From NCBI GenBank assembly GCA_037178855.1, contig JASJZC010000004.1, positions 7,316,001 to 7,380,000 on the forward strand: 64,000 nt of DNA, written 5' to 3'. Both the position numbers and the translations under genes were made by a program. Below the pieces are notes generated by a model. The model worked only from the letters and a program-made list of their open reading frames with translations, did not search any database and had not been told where the DNA came from. This stretch comes from Oscheius sp. JU75 (Eukaryota > Nematoda > Chromadorea > Rhabditida > Rhabditidae). Each line of letters begins with the position of its first letter. The first letter of the stretch is position 1. Of this stretch, positions 18,011 to 28,513 are shown in pieces.

Positions 18011-18662
18011 AAACAGCCTGGCTAGCTAGTATTATCATGCTATTTCCCAACTCCTTATTTCCTATCTTCTTCCAGGTCCACACTTCAAATGCGACGTTCT
18101 CTTCTGGACTATGAACCGTCTCTGTATTAACTGAGAAGTTGATGTGCATCAAGAATTGCCTAATCATTGTTCTTTACTATAAATCGAAGGTGGAACTTCC
18201 GCTACAGCTGGACTTCATTAGGGAAGTGCCTGTCTCCGTCTCTCTTCCTCTGTTTCGCTGTCTCTCAGTGATTCTGGCAAAACGTTGATTTTCAGACCGT
18301 GTGGACCCTTGCTAATGCCATACCGAAGTCAGTTCAAGATCGAGGAAAAAAGTGTCGCGACACGTCTAGATCCTATTTTCGGCTCGTAAGAGATTGAGAT
18401 CCTTGGGCAGTGTTTGAGCACTTCCAGACAGTATTTCAAGCCAGGATGCAGTTTTCCGCATAGACGTAGGTGATTCACGGCGCTCCTAGGCTCACTTTTC
18501 AAGTCTTGTCAAGGTGCTTTGCAACTTCGGGAAAGTTTGCTTTCCAGTGCCTCTTAAGTCTCTCTGTTTCTCTGATCGTCTTATCAGCCACCATTTCAGT
18601 TATTTTAACGATCTAGATACTTCATTGATTCTCATTTTCTTGTTCGTTCGTTTAGACTCCGG
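18011..18662. other. Spacer upstream of the secreted-protein gene
   Basis: No gene seen. It contains a short TGTCTCTCT microsatellite near 18235-18275. The last 50 bases (TTCTTGTTCGTTCGTTTAG before the ATG at 18663) look like a splice or trans-splice acceptor for the following gene. Confidence 0.5.
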
Positions 18663-21600
18663 ATGAAGATCATCTTTCTTGTTCTCTTCCTGTCTGTCAG
18701 CTGCTCTGCTGACGAGGCAAACGACCGTGGCACCAATGCTGCCCAGGTGGCCAATGCCGGTCTGGTTGCTGCTCGGAATCCTCAACAGGCAGGCTTCAAT
18801 GCTGTACCGTATCTCACTCCGAATAGCTACATGTCGATTGCTCTCAAAGTTCTAGGAGGAGTTCTGCGCTTCTTTCACAAAACTAAGAGTCAGTAATGAA
18901 AAACTGAGCTCGAGACAAAGTTTTAGTGCAAAAGGAGTTCAAGTCCGCTCTGAGCGAGCTCAATATGCGGTTCGACCAACTCGAGAATGATATGAACCAT
19001 CGTTTTGACCAAATCACCGGCTTTATTGATCGCAAGCAATTCGAATCGGTAAGTCACAGTCCCATCTTATCTGTCAGTGTGTTTGTCTCTAATCAAAACT
19101 CGTCTCGTCCCGGACCTTGGTGCTAGACTTTCTCGGATGCCGCAGTCGGTTAGCGCTCCGATTACAAATCGGAAACGTGCTGGGTTCGATCCGCCAGTGC
19201 AAAAAATTTTCTTCTTTCTCATATAGTCTATATAGTCCATTTCTAAAGAATAGCGGCAGTAAGCCAAATAAAAATTTTAATCGGCGATCCGAACCCCCGA
19301 CCCCGCGATCCCTTGACCGCGCCACCTGGCATTGCGCCATGGATGCATTGACGGCGCGGGCATTGCTGAAGGACCGAGACAAATACGCAATGTTTTTTCT
19401 ACAAAAACAAAAAACAAGTAACAATACGATGTCTCAACATGGAAAAGGGGACCATTCGTCCCTCGTTGGACCTTCTTCTTCTTCGACATCGGTAGCGATC
19501 GTCTCTTCCTCGACAACATCTGCTGCTTCGTCCATTACGTTAGAGTCGGCCCCGGTGGCGGTCGGAGCAAAGCTGAGATCTTCTTTGGCGATGAAGTCCA
19601 GCTCGTTTTTTCTTGTCTGTCGAAGAAACGGCGAGCCAGCTCTGGAGTCATTCCGTCGAGAATCTCGAGAGCCGTGCTTCGGGCTTCATCGAACTTCTCC
19701 TTTCCCGTGGCAGTCTTGCAGATCTTGTCCTTGAGGTAGGCCCAAACGTGCTCTATGGGGTTCAGAGTGCAATGATGTGGCGGAAGGAACAGCAACCCGA
19801 CCCCATGAAGAGACGCGAGAACCTCAGCCTTGCAGATGCGCAGAGTGCGGCGACCACCTCGACTGTCTATAAACGCCGTCAGTTGATCGACAACTGTAGC
19901 CTTTGGGGCTGTTGCATCACAGGCAACGCCATACTTCCTCGAATAGGCGGCTATCTTCTCACGACTGGCGGATTTCGTCGGCACCTGTAGGTTGAAGTGT
20001 CAAAGGAAACCAAGCAAATGCACCTCTTCGATCGACTCACAATGATAGGCTGCATTGTCCAAGACCAACACAGCTTTCCTGTCCTCTCCTGCAGCTTTCA
20101 TTTTTGGTAGAATACATTCCATCCATTCCAAGAAGAGGTCGGAATTCATGGTGTGATGATAATCACCATCCTCGACGTTCCCAGCGTTCTGCCAAATCTA
20201 GACAGAATCAGTCTATCAATAAATTCCTAAATTCTATACCTTGGTCGCTCCGGGCAGCATTCCCTTTTCCGTGAGGAGGCCGATGACAATGGCTCGCTTT
20301 CCTCGAGATGGCGTTGGGTTCGGTCCGATCTTGAGATCCTTGAGACAGGAATCTAGGACGAAAGAGCTAACAATCTCAGAAATGCTGATACCAAATAGCA
20401 CAAAGTAGCTCTTGTGTATTTCTTCGATTGTTCGGCTCTTTTGTCCTAGATTTTTGTCGAAAAAGACGTCAATTTATATGTAGCCAAACAGGCAACTGGC
20501 TGTTTCGACATTAATTACAATGTATGGCTCTGCAACGAAGTTAGAAAGATCTCTGACGCCCTCTTGAAAATGTACACCCATTCCTGGTGCGCCCAAAGAC
20601 AGTTATCAAAAAGTGATGAAGAGAATAGATATGACGATAACCTAACACTAAAAAAAACCTGGGAATTTGTGCGGGGCTCCAGTTCTTCTTTTCCAACTTG
20701 CGACTGTGGACGTCTTCGGGTGTCCCGGACCACAGCCGACCGATCGTCTCTACGCGAGGAAGAGACGTCAACGATGACGGAGCTGTTGAGCATACCTGGA
20801 AGAGATTTTTTATGAGAAAATAGTGTAGAAAACACTGGTAAGAAGGCATGAAGAAACTAAGAGACGAGTCTATCACTCACTTTTTTGACACCTAATGGCG
20901 TGTTTTGCAGTGAAGATGCAAAAAAGACGTTTCTATTTTGCTTGGAAGGCATAACAATATGAAAAACAACCACAAAATATCAACAAAAATGACAAGAAAC
21001 GGAAAATATATAGAAACAAACAAAGTTAAAAATGTCGAAAAGAAAAACTTTGAATTCGCGCCGCATCTTTCGAGGTCCGTGATGGGACCCGAATTCTCGT
21101 TTTTAAAAATCCTTTAAAGAATTGGCTCACTGCAGCTATTCGTTGGAAATGGACTATACCCAAGCTCGAACAGGCTGATTTGAGCAGGTTTTTCTGCTAT
21201 CTTAGCGTACTTGCAGTCACTTTTTTTGACATCGTAATTGAATTCAGGACACACGACAACTTATAGTCTGTTCAGCTGGAAAGTTGGAAATGTAATCTTT
21301 TAAGATCGTGGCGAGACCTTTTTTCACTGAAAATTGGGCTCAAAATGAATAAAAACGGACGGGAAACATGAGATTACGCCGGAGTAATTCTATTATTCTC
21401 GCCGATTTTTTTTTTAGATTTTGGGCCCATTTTCAGTAAAGAAGAGTCCCGCCACGAAAAATGTTAATTCAGGTGTCCTCGCATACTATAAGAGACTGGA
21501 AAAAACCGTCATAAGATTTATTGCTCTATACGTTTTGTCGAAAGTACCAGTTCTTGCCACTTCAGACTTTCAGGCTTTGCGTGCCAAATGCAAACGGGGT

Positions 21601-23060
21601 ATGTAGTTCTTGCTAAAGTTTGACAATACGTACTATTAGCTGCGCGAAATTGTGTACTAAAAGTAGTTTCAAAATTCCGTTAAAAATCGCAATCTCGCGA
21701 AACTGAAATTACGTAATGTCAAGCATTGGCAACCGGCTAGGCTCTCTATCGTTACGGAGTATCTGCGAACATGTATCTTGACGACTGAACAATGTCTTAC
21801 ATCATTCAGGATATTACCGATCCGACCACTATCCTGTGGGGAGAGCTGCAGGCATACGCCCAATATCCAAACAACATGACTTTCGGCAACATGCAATTCG
21901 AATGCATGAGACAGACCGCCTGGCAACTTGCCATGGTTCGTTTAGCATCTTTCAAAATTACGACCGGTGTCTTTCGAAAATTCGCAATCGTCTCTACGGG
22001 CCCGACAACACTCTGCTAACACAAATACAGGCCAACCAATACAGCAACAGTTCTTTCATGGCAACCAAGGACGTCATCATGTTCCGTATGTTCCAGCTGG
22101 TAGACGAAATCTTTTGACTCTGATTGAATGTGCTCACATAGATGATGGTGCAATCGTTCTGTCTGGGAGTAGAAAATGGTCCCGACTACAACATTACCGA
22201 CGATTGGGAGCTCTCCAGAATGTACAACATCTATTCTGCCTTGGTGAACAACACTATCAGCATGAGGATTAAGCAGGAAACGGACTATTTGCAAGCTGCT
22301 GGACCGGGAGCCTTCACAACCTGTGTTAGTTTTTTTTACTGAGGTTTAGGCCCAGTGTTGTAGGTAACTTCAAATGACGTGCAATCGTACACGACTTTTG
22401 CAAATTGTATTTCCAACAACCTACAGAAGAACTATCCATGGTAAGGGTTACTAGAGTTACAAAGGAAGCCCAAGAGACAGGAAGACAGGGAGACAGGAGA
22501 TAGTAGCTCTTCAGTAAGCGAGACATTTTATAGGGACCATTTTGGAGTAGTCCTGGGTACTCTAAGCTGTATCAACGACCAGATAGGATATAGCGACCGT
22601 ATCGCCTATAGCGGTCAAAAAGATGCCGGTCAGGGATATCAGCCCTACTCAGTTTGGCAATACAACAATGGACACGTCTTTGTTTTGGTCATTCGCTACT
22701 GGGCGCCCAACGATTCAGGTACCAGAGTTAGTCAGTACACTGGATGCATGAAGTCCGTTCTTTCTCCAAAAGCTAAGTAGCTGGACCTTTAGAGATGCAA
22801 TCGACGGAAGCGCAGTTACTTGGGCAAACCATATCGCTTGTGGCCAGTCATTCGACGTTCTATCCAACTACTGGTACTGTGGAAAGGACACAGCTTTTGT
22901 TGGAACTAACTCCAACTACTTTGTGAACGGACTCTATTACAAGCAGTACCATCAAGGTACCTCTTCAGCTGTCTGGCCATATCCTCAGCGTCCGACCACA
23001 GTTGCTTACGACCTCGGCTTCTGGGAACGCCCTATCACCATCCAGTTGTTGCCTAACTGA
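18663..23060 (+). CDS. Secreted protein of unknown function
   Basis: It opens with a signal peptide (MKIIFLVLFLSVSCSADEAN). A second exon reads as a short heptad-like helix (LNMRFDQLENDMNHRFDQI). After a 2.5-kb intron, exons cover the mature region: about 21566-21598, 21810-21935, 22031-22099, 22142-22324, 22364-22440, 22534-22718 and about 22785-23060. The mature part is rich in Tyr, Asn and Trp (YSGQKDAGQGYQPYSVWQYN) with regularly placed cysteines (TTC, NCI, SCI, ACG, YCG) suggesting disulfides. It ends RPITIQLLPN. I do not recognise the family. Two joins are unsettled: the short exon near 21.57 kb, and the junction around 22.72-22.79 kb, where the phases do not match. The big intron hosts the transposase gene described separately. 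Confidence 0.6.
19133..19206 (+). pseudogene. tRNA-like relic
   Basis: GCAGTCGGTTAGCGC fits an A box and D arm, and TCCGA-TTACAAA-TCGGA is a perfect anticodon stem and loop (anticodon ACA in this reading). GCTGGGTTCGATCCGCC resembles a T arm with one mismatch, but the acceptor ends do not pair. So it is a tRNA pseudogene or the head of a tRNA-derived SINE rather than a working tRNA. Confidence 0.5.
19285..19352 (-). pseudogene. Second tRNA-like relic, opposite strand
   Basis: Read on the minus strand it shows GTGGCGCGGTCAAGGG (A-box-like) and GGGGTTCGGATCGCC (T-arm-like) before AAAATTTTTA. It faces the relic at 19133-19206; the two share the AAAAATTTT boundary, with an AT-rich centre between them. 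A full cloverleaf could not be drawn. Confidence 0.35.
19430..20900 (-). mobile_element. Tc1/mariner-superfamily transposon in an intron
   Basis: The transposase (next entry) reads on the minus strand inside the 2.5-kb intron of the plus-strand secreted-protein gene. Ends were not found: I searched the flanks by eye for inverted repeats beside a TA duplication and saw none that was clear. The boundaries given are therefore only those of the coding evidence plus margins. The GC-rich codons of the transposase differ from the AT-rich sequence just outside. Confidence 0.7.
19535..20815 (-). CDS. DDE transposase (Tc1/mariner superfamily, DDE_3 type)
   Basis: Minus-strand exons encode a catalytic core: DGDYHHTMNSDLFLEWMECI, then AVLVLDNAAYHCES (second catalytic Asp), then after a short intron VPTKSASREKIAAYSRK, and finally LLFLPPHHCTLNPIEHVWAY with the conserved NPIE segment around the third acidic residue. 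This spacing is typical of invertebrate Tc1/mariner-type enzymes. A basic N-terminal part (SSSRRDDRSAVVRDTRR) near 20.7 kb may be its DNA-binding region. Two short introns (about 19987-20010 and 20193-20238) must be removed. The first catalytic Asp region, about 20340-20460, was not clearly delimited. No disabling change was evident in the core, but the whole frame was not verified. Confidence 0.75.
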
Positions 23061-23074
23061 AATTGAGGGTATTG

Positions 23075-23810
23075 AATGAATCATAAAATTTTCAAAGGAT
23101 ACACAGCTCCATATCTAGTTCTGTCTCTCTATTCCTCTGTCTCTCTTGTCAATCACTCGATCTATCCTTTTACTGTCCCTGTCTGTCAGTCATCCTCTTC
23201 GGGTCTCTCACACAAGCCTCTGGCATCCCAGCATCGCCCAAATGTGCTCCTACTTGACTTTTGGTTCTTAAAGAGACTTTGTAATTTCTGATTTTGCTAA
23301 TGGCAGTTGTGTTCGACATCTGACTGTTTCATACAGTAGTTAGGAGGAGGGACGCTTGACAGCCAAAAGTTCAGAATCTAATCTAGAACTCCCTATTCCC
23401 GCATCTCAAGACACCACTCTCAGTCTCCACTATCTGATTTACCGAATCCCGACCAGGCCCTCGGAGGATGGGAGTGTTCGGACCTAGGTTGCTCGGGACT
23501 CGTCCAGATCCTAGTCTCAAAACGAAAGAAAGGGGCGAGAGAGTCAGTGGAAAAGAAATGGTTAGGGTAGCCTACTTGAAAGAGAAAGAGCAACGTGACA
23601 TTTGTAGAACTGAAGAGAAGGCAACCTTCCGGCTGGAGCAACAGGGAAGCAAGTGGCTGTCGGTTCTATCCTGTACTTCCAGAAACGTCCAATTAGGAAG
23701 TTTCCAAAGCAAAAGCAAAAACTTTGTAACTTTCTACACAAATTCTCTCTAAGAAGCGAAAGTCAAGTGGGAGCACACTTGAATGATGCTGGGATGCCAG
23801 CCGACAGACA
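23075..23810. repeat. Inverted-repeat family A, second copy with terminal repeats
   Basis: It begins near 23211 with CTCTGGCATCCCAGCATCG and ends near 23805 with the complement (GATGCTGGGATGCCAG). The following bases also pair (CTCCTACTTGACTTTTGGTT against the complement of AAAGTCAAGTGGGAG), giving roughly 60-base terminal inverted repeats. The interior matches the complement of 15.8-18.0 kb without the nested palindrome. No coding capacity was seen, which fits a non-autonomous DNA transposon. Confidence 0.7.
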
Positions 23811-24287
23811 GTGACAGTACGAATATAGGTCTCTCTCTCTCTCTCTCTCTCTACTCTAAACACATTGAGAAACAGACTGTTAAGGTTTTCAAAGAGTCTC
23901 TCTGACTACTTCTACTCATTCTTATCCTGTCTCTCTAAGCTTTGACAGTGCCACTACCTGTCACCCACGACTACTGAAGGATAGTCAGAGTCTGAAAAGC
24001 TATACCAATGGTACCACTACTTGGTTCCGGAACTGTACTCTTTCTGTCTCTAACACGGACAGAGAGACAGAGACTTGTTCTCATTATCTCATACCCCTAT
24101 TCCCTCTCTCGAAGACGCTGTGTGATCAGAACCGACGAGACTGAATGAGAGACAGAGACAGTAAGAGTATAAGTCGGGAATCTGACACGAAAGATAGATG
24201 ACCCCTTCTGCCTCTTTTTGGTTTCCTGTGCTATGTACCCTCCAATTGTAACCACGGCCTCTTGTCTCTCTTATCACCCATTTCCCA
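23811..24287. other. Spacer with TC microsatellite
   Basis: No gene. A pure TC run lies at about 23828-23852. GACAGAGAGACAGAG units occur near 24058-24072 and 24148-24160. The final TCTCTTATCACCC-ATTTCCCA lies directly before the first CDR-like gene. Confidence 0.5.
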
Positions 24288-25380
24288 ATGGCGTTCTGCT
24301 GCAGCTGTGCTCTCTTCTGGGCATTCCTTGCCCTCGTAGGCTACGTTCTTTACTCCATCTTGAAGAAAGTTGACCATAAACCGAGAGTAGAACCCTTATC
24401 CTGACCTCTAAAGTTTGGTACAGATTCAGAAGAAGGGATGGAAGAAGGACACAGTCTACCTGTACCAATTCCATCGTCCAGCCGGCCTGCCCAGTCTCTC
24501 TCCCTTCTGTGTAAAGGTGGAAATGTTCCTAAGAATGCACAAAATTGATTATGAGGTAACTGTACTCATACTTTGTAACAGCTGAACTTTTAGAACGTGT
24601 TCATTTCTTCCAGTCGCTCAAAATATGGTCTGGTTCCCTTCATTGAACTCAACGGAGAACATATAGCTGACTCTCAGCTGATTCTGGAGAGACTGAAGAG
24701 TCACTTCAAGATCAAGGTGAGAGAGAGAAAGAGTAGAGGTGAAAAGACAGTGATAGTGACAGTGACAGTCCCAATCAAATGTTTAGGGTCTTTCCACTCC
24801 TCGAGACGAAGGAATAGCTCGTGGTCTGGACAGACTGGCTGACAACCACAGCTTCCTGTAAGTTTATTACCATACCCTGACTCTCTTCAGGGTTCTGATC
24901 AAATACAAAGTTCTGGACGACTTGAATGGTTTCGTTACCACGGTAATGAAATCTCTGAATGTCAGTGCTTTCCTAATCCCCATCGCTCTGCCTCTATTGA
25001 AACTTGTCTTCAGGAAGAAGGTAACGGTTTCTGTACTGTTCTAAGATCCATTTTCAGGTCGGGAACAGAGTTTTCACCGGACTTGGCCAGTATTCTGATG
25101 CTGAGTTCTATAGTCTTCTGAAGAAAGATCTCGATGCTTATAGAGACGTACTGGGAGATAGAAAGTTCCTCATGGGAGACGAGCCTACCAATGTAAGTCT
25201 CTACCTTTCTCTTGACCTCCAAATCTCCAGGTCGACTGCACCGTCTTCGGCCAACTCGTGACCGTTTGTTGGCTAAAGGATTCCAACGAAGTCAAGCACC
25301 TGGTCGCCTCCGAATACCCCACCCTCCAAGCTTACCAAGAAAGATGCATTGCCCGTTTCTTCCCCACAGAGTTCAAGTAG
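24288..25380 (+). CDS. CDR-like GST-fold membrane protein 1
   Basis: Seven exons (24288-24386, 24424-24555, 24594-24716, 24787-24857, 24891-25020, 25058-25192, 25231-25380) give 279 residues. An N-terminal membrane anchor ([19 protein letters not shown]) is followed by a thioredoxin-like GST domain with [20 protein letters not shown] and [19 protein letters not shown] helical C-terminal domain follows ([33 protein letters not shown]). This layout is that of the nematode CDR (cadmium-responsive) family, related to animal FAXC/metaxin-type proteins. Members are membrane-tethered and some respond to cadmium; enzyme activity is not established. First of a cluster of four. Confidence 0.88.
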
Positions 25381-25512
25381 ATTGAACAGGATAAATAAAC
25401 TGTGTTTGTGCCCACGTGGCATTGACGCCAACCGATAACGGCTGGTGCTCTATTTGTGTCATTCACTCTCTCTTGTTTACGCTTGGTATACATCGTCTTT
25501 TTCTACTTTTCC

Positions 25513-26469
25513 ATGGCACCCCCTATAAATATTGAAGCTGTAGTTGGAATTGCTGTAGCTTCGACAGCTGTAGTCGTTGCAGGAACCTATATTTACTGGA
25601 GGTACTGCAGAGATCCAGAAGTCAGAGTGAGTCATTGTGAAAATTTATCGTTTTATTGGGAAAAAAGTTATAAAACTAATATTATGAAAAATAGCAAATA
25701 GCTGTTGATTTTGTCGAATTCCTATGAAAAAAAACAAAAAGCTTACGACACCCGGGATTCCCAAGCCGTCTCCGATCCAAGTACTAACCGGGCCCAACGT
25801 TGCTTGACTTGCCAGATCGGACGGGATGGCGTACTTTCAACGTGGTGTGGCCGTAAGCGACAGCGTGGTCTCCGCTGTATCTTTTGTTCGTCTAGCTGCG
25901 CGTTGAAACTTTGCCCTTTTTGATTACTTTCAGCCTCCAAGATGTGAAATCGAGACTTACGTTGTTCTACAAAGTTTTAGATCACACAAAAGTCTACAAC
26001 TTTGCATAACATTCCAAGACTGGAACATGCATTTGTAATTGGAAATAGTTCAATGTTATGAACTATAGCTTTTAAAAGGGTTTGACCGAAGTTTGGAGCA
26101 CATAACTGTGCAGATTTTATAAATAGGCTCAGATTCACAGTTTCCAGGCTCGTGCCCGCAGATTTCTCTCGGTCGAAGAGAGTGGCAGTATGCAGAGGAA
26201 GTACTTGGACGAGTTCAAAGAAGATCTCGGCGGGAAGAGTTTCTTTCTAGGAGAGCAAATGACCAGTGTAGGCCCTTATTTTTCATCTTTTTATTCTTTT
26301 TTTCTAGACGGATCTCCAAATATTCGGTCAGCTCGCCTCAATCTACTATGTTCCGAAGACCGAGACCGTTGTCAATCTCTTGAACGAGGACTATCCCTCT
26401 CTGGTTGCCTGGATGGAGAGAGTTAGGCAGCAGATTTGTAGGAAGGACTTTAGCAAATCCAGTCAATAA
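25513..26469 (+). pseudogene. Gutted CDR-like gene (copy 2)
   Basis: The first exon is present (MAPPINIEAVVGIAVASTAV, a membrane anchor ending before the donor at about 25627). So are the last two exons: about 26149-26271 (RKYLDEFKEDLGGKSFFLGE) and about 26310-26469 (TDLQIFGQLASIYYVPKTE, ending KDFSKSSQ). All exons for the thioredoxin-like domain are absent. In their place lies a complete 5S rRNA copy on the other strand plus repeat sequence. The remaining exons show no obvious stops, so the loss may be recent, or the gene may still make a short anchor plus GST-C protein. I treat it as broken. Confidence 0.7.
25740..25858 (-). rRNA. 5S ribosomal RNA, dispersed copy 3
   Basis: A complete 119-base copy on the minus strand, equal to copy 1 by eye along its length, with intact ends and internal control region. 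It is followed on its own strand by TTTTTGTTTTTTTT, a strong pol III terminator. It occupies the position of the missing exons in the gutted CDR-like gene, antisense to it. Confidence 0.85.
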
Positions 26470-26532
26470 AGTTGCTAATTCTCATGGCACCATTTCTCTC
26501 TCCTGAACTTTTCAAGTACAAATTTATTAGCT

Positions 26533-27507
26533 TCAATTCTTAGTGAAATCAGTAGGGAAGAGATCTGTCTTAACCCTCTCCAGCCAGGCAACAATACTCT
26601 TGTAGTCTTCATCCAGAACCCTAGCCACATATCCCTTCTGAGGCATGTAGTACCAAGTCGCAACATGTCCGAAGATCGAGGCGTCAAGGTTCGAAATCTT
26701 GTCTCCTAGGAGATAGTTCTTCTCTCCGAGAAGTCCCTTCAGGACGTCCAGATCCTTCCGGAGGAGCATGTCAAACTCGCTGTCCGAGAAGAGTCCGAAG
26801 CTCTTCAGCTTCTTGAGAGACTTCCTACGGATGAACCAGACGGCGAACGGCTTGAGGAAGCTGTACTGATTAAGGCTGGCCAGCTCGAAGAAGGTGTCAA
26901 CGACAGAGTCGGTTTCATCAACGTAGCGGTACTTGGAGACGACGCTAAAGAGACAGCCACTCAATTTTAGGACTGTGGGCGAGCAAACCTGGTCGTGTGG
27001 TGGGAGATAAGACGTGAAGCTGCACGGGAGAGTGACTCGTCGTAGTCGGAAAGAGGCTGGAACATGGAGGTTTCAGAGAGATAGAGACAGCAACCTACCT
27101 CAATATTGAAATGTTTCTTCAGCTTCTCCTCAATTATTTGAGAGTCGGCAATCTGTTCTCCATTGAGCTCAATGAAGGGAAGAAGGCCATGCTTGCTGCG
27201 AGCCTTAATACTAAATCTGCTCTCGTAGTCAATCTTGTTTAGTCTCAGGAACGCCTCGACCTTCAGGCAGTATGGAGAAACATTGGGGATGGTTGAGGCT
27301 CTGGGGAATTGGTACAGGTAGACGACATCCTTCTTGTAGTTCTTCTCCAGCAACTGAAAAAATGGAAGGTCAGTGTCGCTGTCACTCTCTATGACTTACC
27401 TCCGGCTGTCTCTTGCAGCACCTCTTACAACAGAACAGTTTGTAGAGGACGAAGACCACAATAGCCCCAATAATCAGGCTGCAAGGGCAGCAGTCACAAG
27501 AAAACAT
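26533..27507 (-). CDS. CDR-like GST-fold membrane protein 3
   Basis: Four exons on the minus strand (27400-27507, 27099-27353, 26989-27056, 26533-26944) give 280 residues in frame. It starts MFSCDCCPCSLIIGAIVVFV, a cysteine-rich head and membrane anchor followed by a basic KRCCKRQPE stop-transfer. The thioredoxin-like part reads DVVYLYQFPRASTIPNVSPY and [20 protein letters not shown]. The C-terminal domain reads LLRKDLDVLKGLLGEKNYLL and ASIFGHVATWYYMP. The N-terminal cysteines could be palmitoylated. Closest relative in the window is copy 4, in inverted orientation, with nearly the same exon sizes. Its 3' end faces that of the gutted copy 2, 63 bases apart. Confidence 0.88.
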
Positions 27508-28513
27508 GATGTCTGGATAGTACTTAGACTGAAAAGAGATCCTTTTATACTGGGGCAAAAGGTTTCTCAATCGTGCTGACAAAAAGGCGGGCTGTTCTAC
27601 GCAAACATACTCTCCATCTCTGACCCGACTCTAGTCACACAATCTGCCTTCGGGAAGGCGCTGTGATGCCATTCTCGGGCTTGCTATCATAAGAAATCGG
27701 GAAGGTTCAGAGAGTAGGGTCTAGGGAGACGTGTACTAAGCGACGAGGCATATTTAGAAATAACTGGAAATCACACTTTTGCACAAATAGACAGCACTTA
27801 TTCTCCATGGAAACCCGGTCAATCTCGAGGATCAAAAACCGGTGCAATTTTGCAGAGAGAACAAAACTGACAAAAATTCAATGACCGCTTACGGCCACAC
27901 CACATTCAAAGTATAAGTTGAATCTAGGCTTTTCATCTATAATAGGGAGCTGTTCTCTCTGAATGTTAGACAATTCAGGCGCAAGATTTGGGCGCCGCGC
28001 CAAAATTCTATCTCGTCCTGACGAGGTTTGCTCTGTAAACTTATTTCGTTTCCACTTGAAGGGCATCAAAATGAGACCAAAAGTACGCAGGTGCGATTTT
28101 AGAAAGCTGAAAAACTGTCTTGAAGAAAGACGCGATCAAAACCAATTGAGAAATTCTAACATATGCTTACGGCCACACCACGTTGAAAGTACGCCATCCC
28201 GTCCGATCTGGCAAGTCAAGCAACGTTGGGCCCGGTTAGTACTTGGATCGGAGACGGCTTGGGAATCCCGGGTGTCGTAAGCTTTTTGCTCATACTAAGT
28301 TTGTGGCATCAAACTTTTGAGCATTTTGGTCATCCGCAGGCTATATTTTTGTCAATAAAACGGCCTCGACACAACTTTTCTTCCCCAATCGCCCAAGTCA
28401 CAAAATGGTGTAAAAGCCGCTGCTTTCGCCACACGGTAGTGCTCAATTTGTCAGCACGGGGAAAACCCCCTCTATAAATATAAGGTCGCCGCGGCAACTC
28501 TAGCTCTCTGGAC
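27508..28513. repeat. Divergent spacer with 5S-bearing repeat
   Basis: This is the shared upstream region of the divergently transcribed CDR-like copies 3 and 4. It holds a 28-base fragment of 5S (27887-27914, GCTTACGGCCACACCACATT), then a repeat block (27955-28160) matching the flanks of the other 5S copies, then the full 5S copy 4 and its downstream flank to about 28340. A TATA-like CTATAAATATAAGG lies at about 28470, just upstream of copy 4, and a similar CTTTTATACTGG at about 27541 precedes copy 3 on the minus strand. Confidence 0.6.
28165..28283 (+). rRNA. 5S ribosomal RNA, dispersed copy 4
   Basis: Complete 119-base copy matching copy 1 by eye, with paired ends and intact internal promoter, and followed by TTTTTGC. 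Flanks on both sides match copy 1, so the two are copies of one longer unit. It lies in the spacer between two divergent CDR-like genes. Confidence 0.85.
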
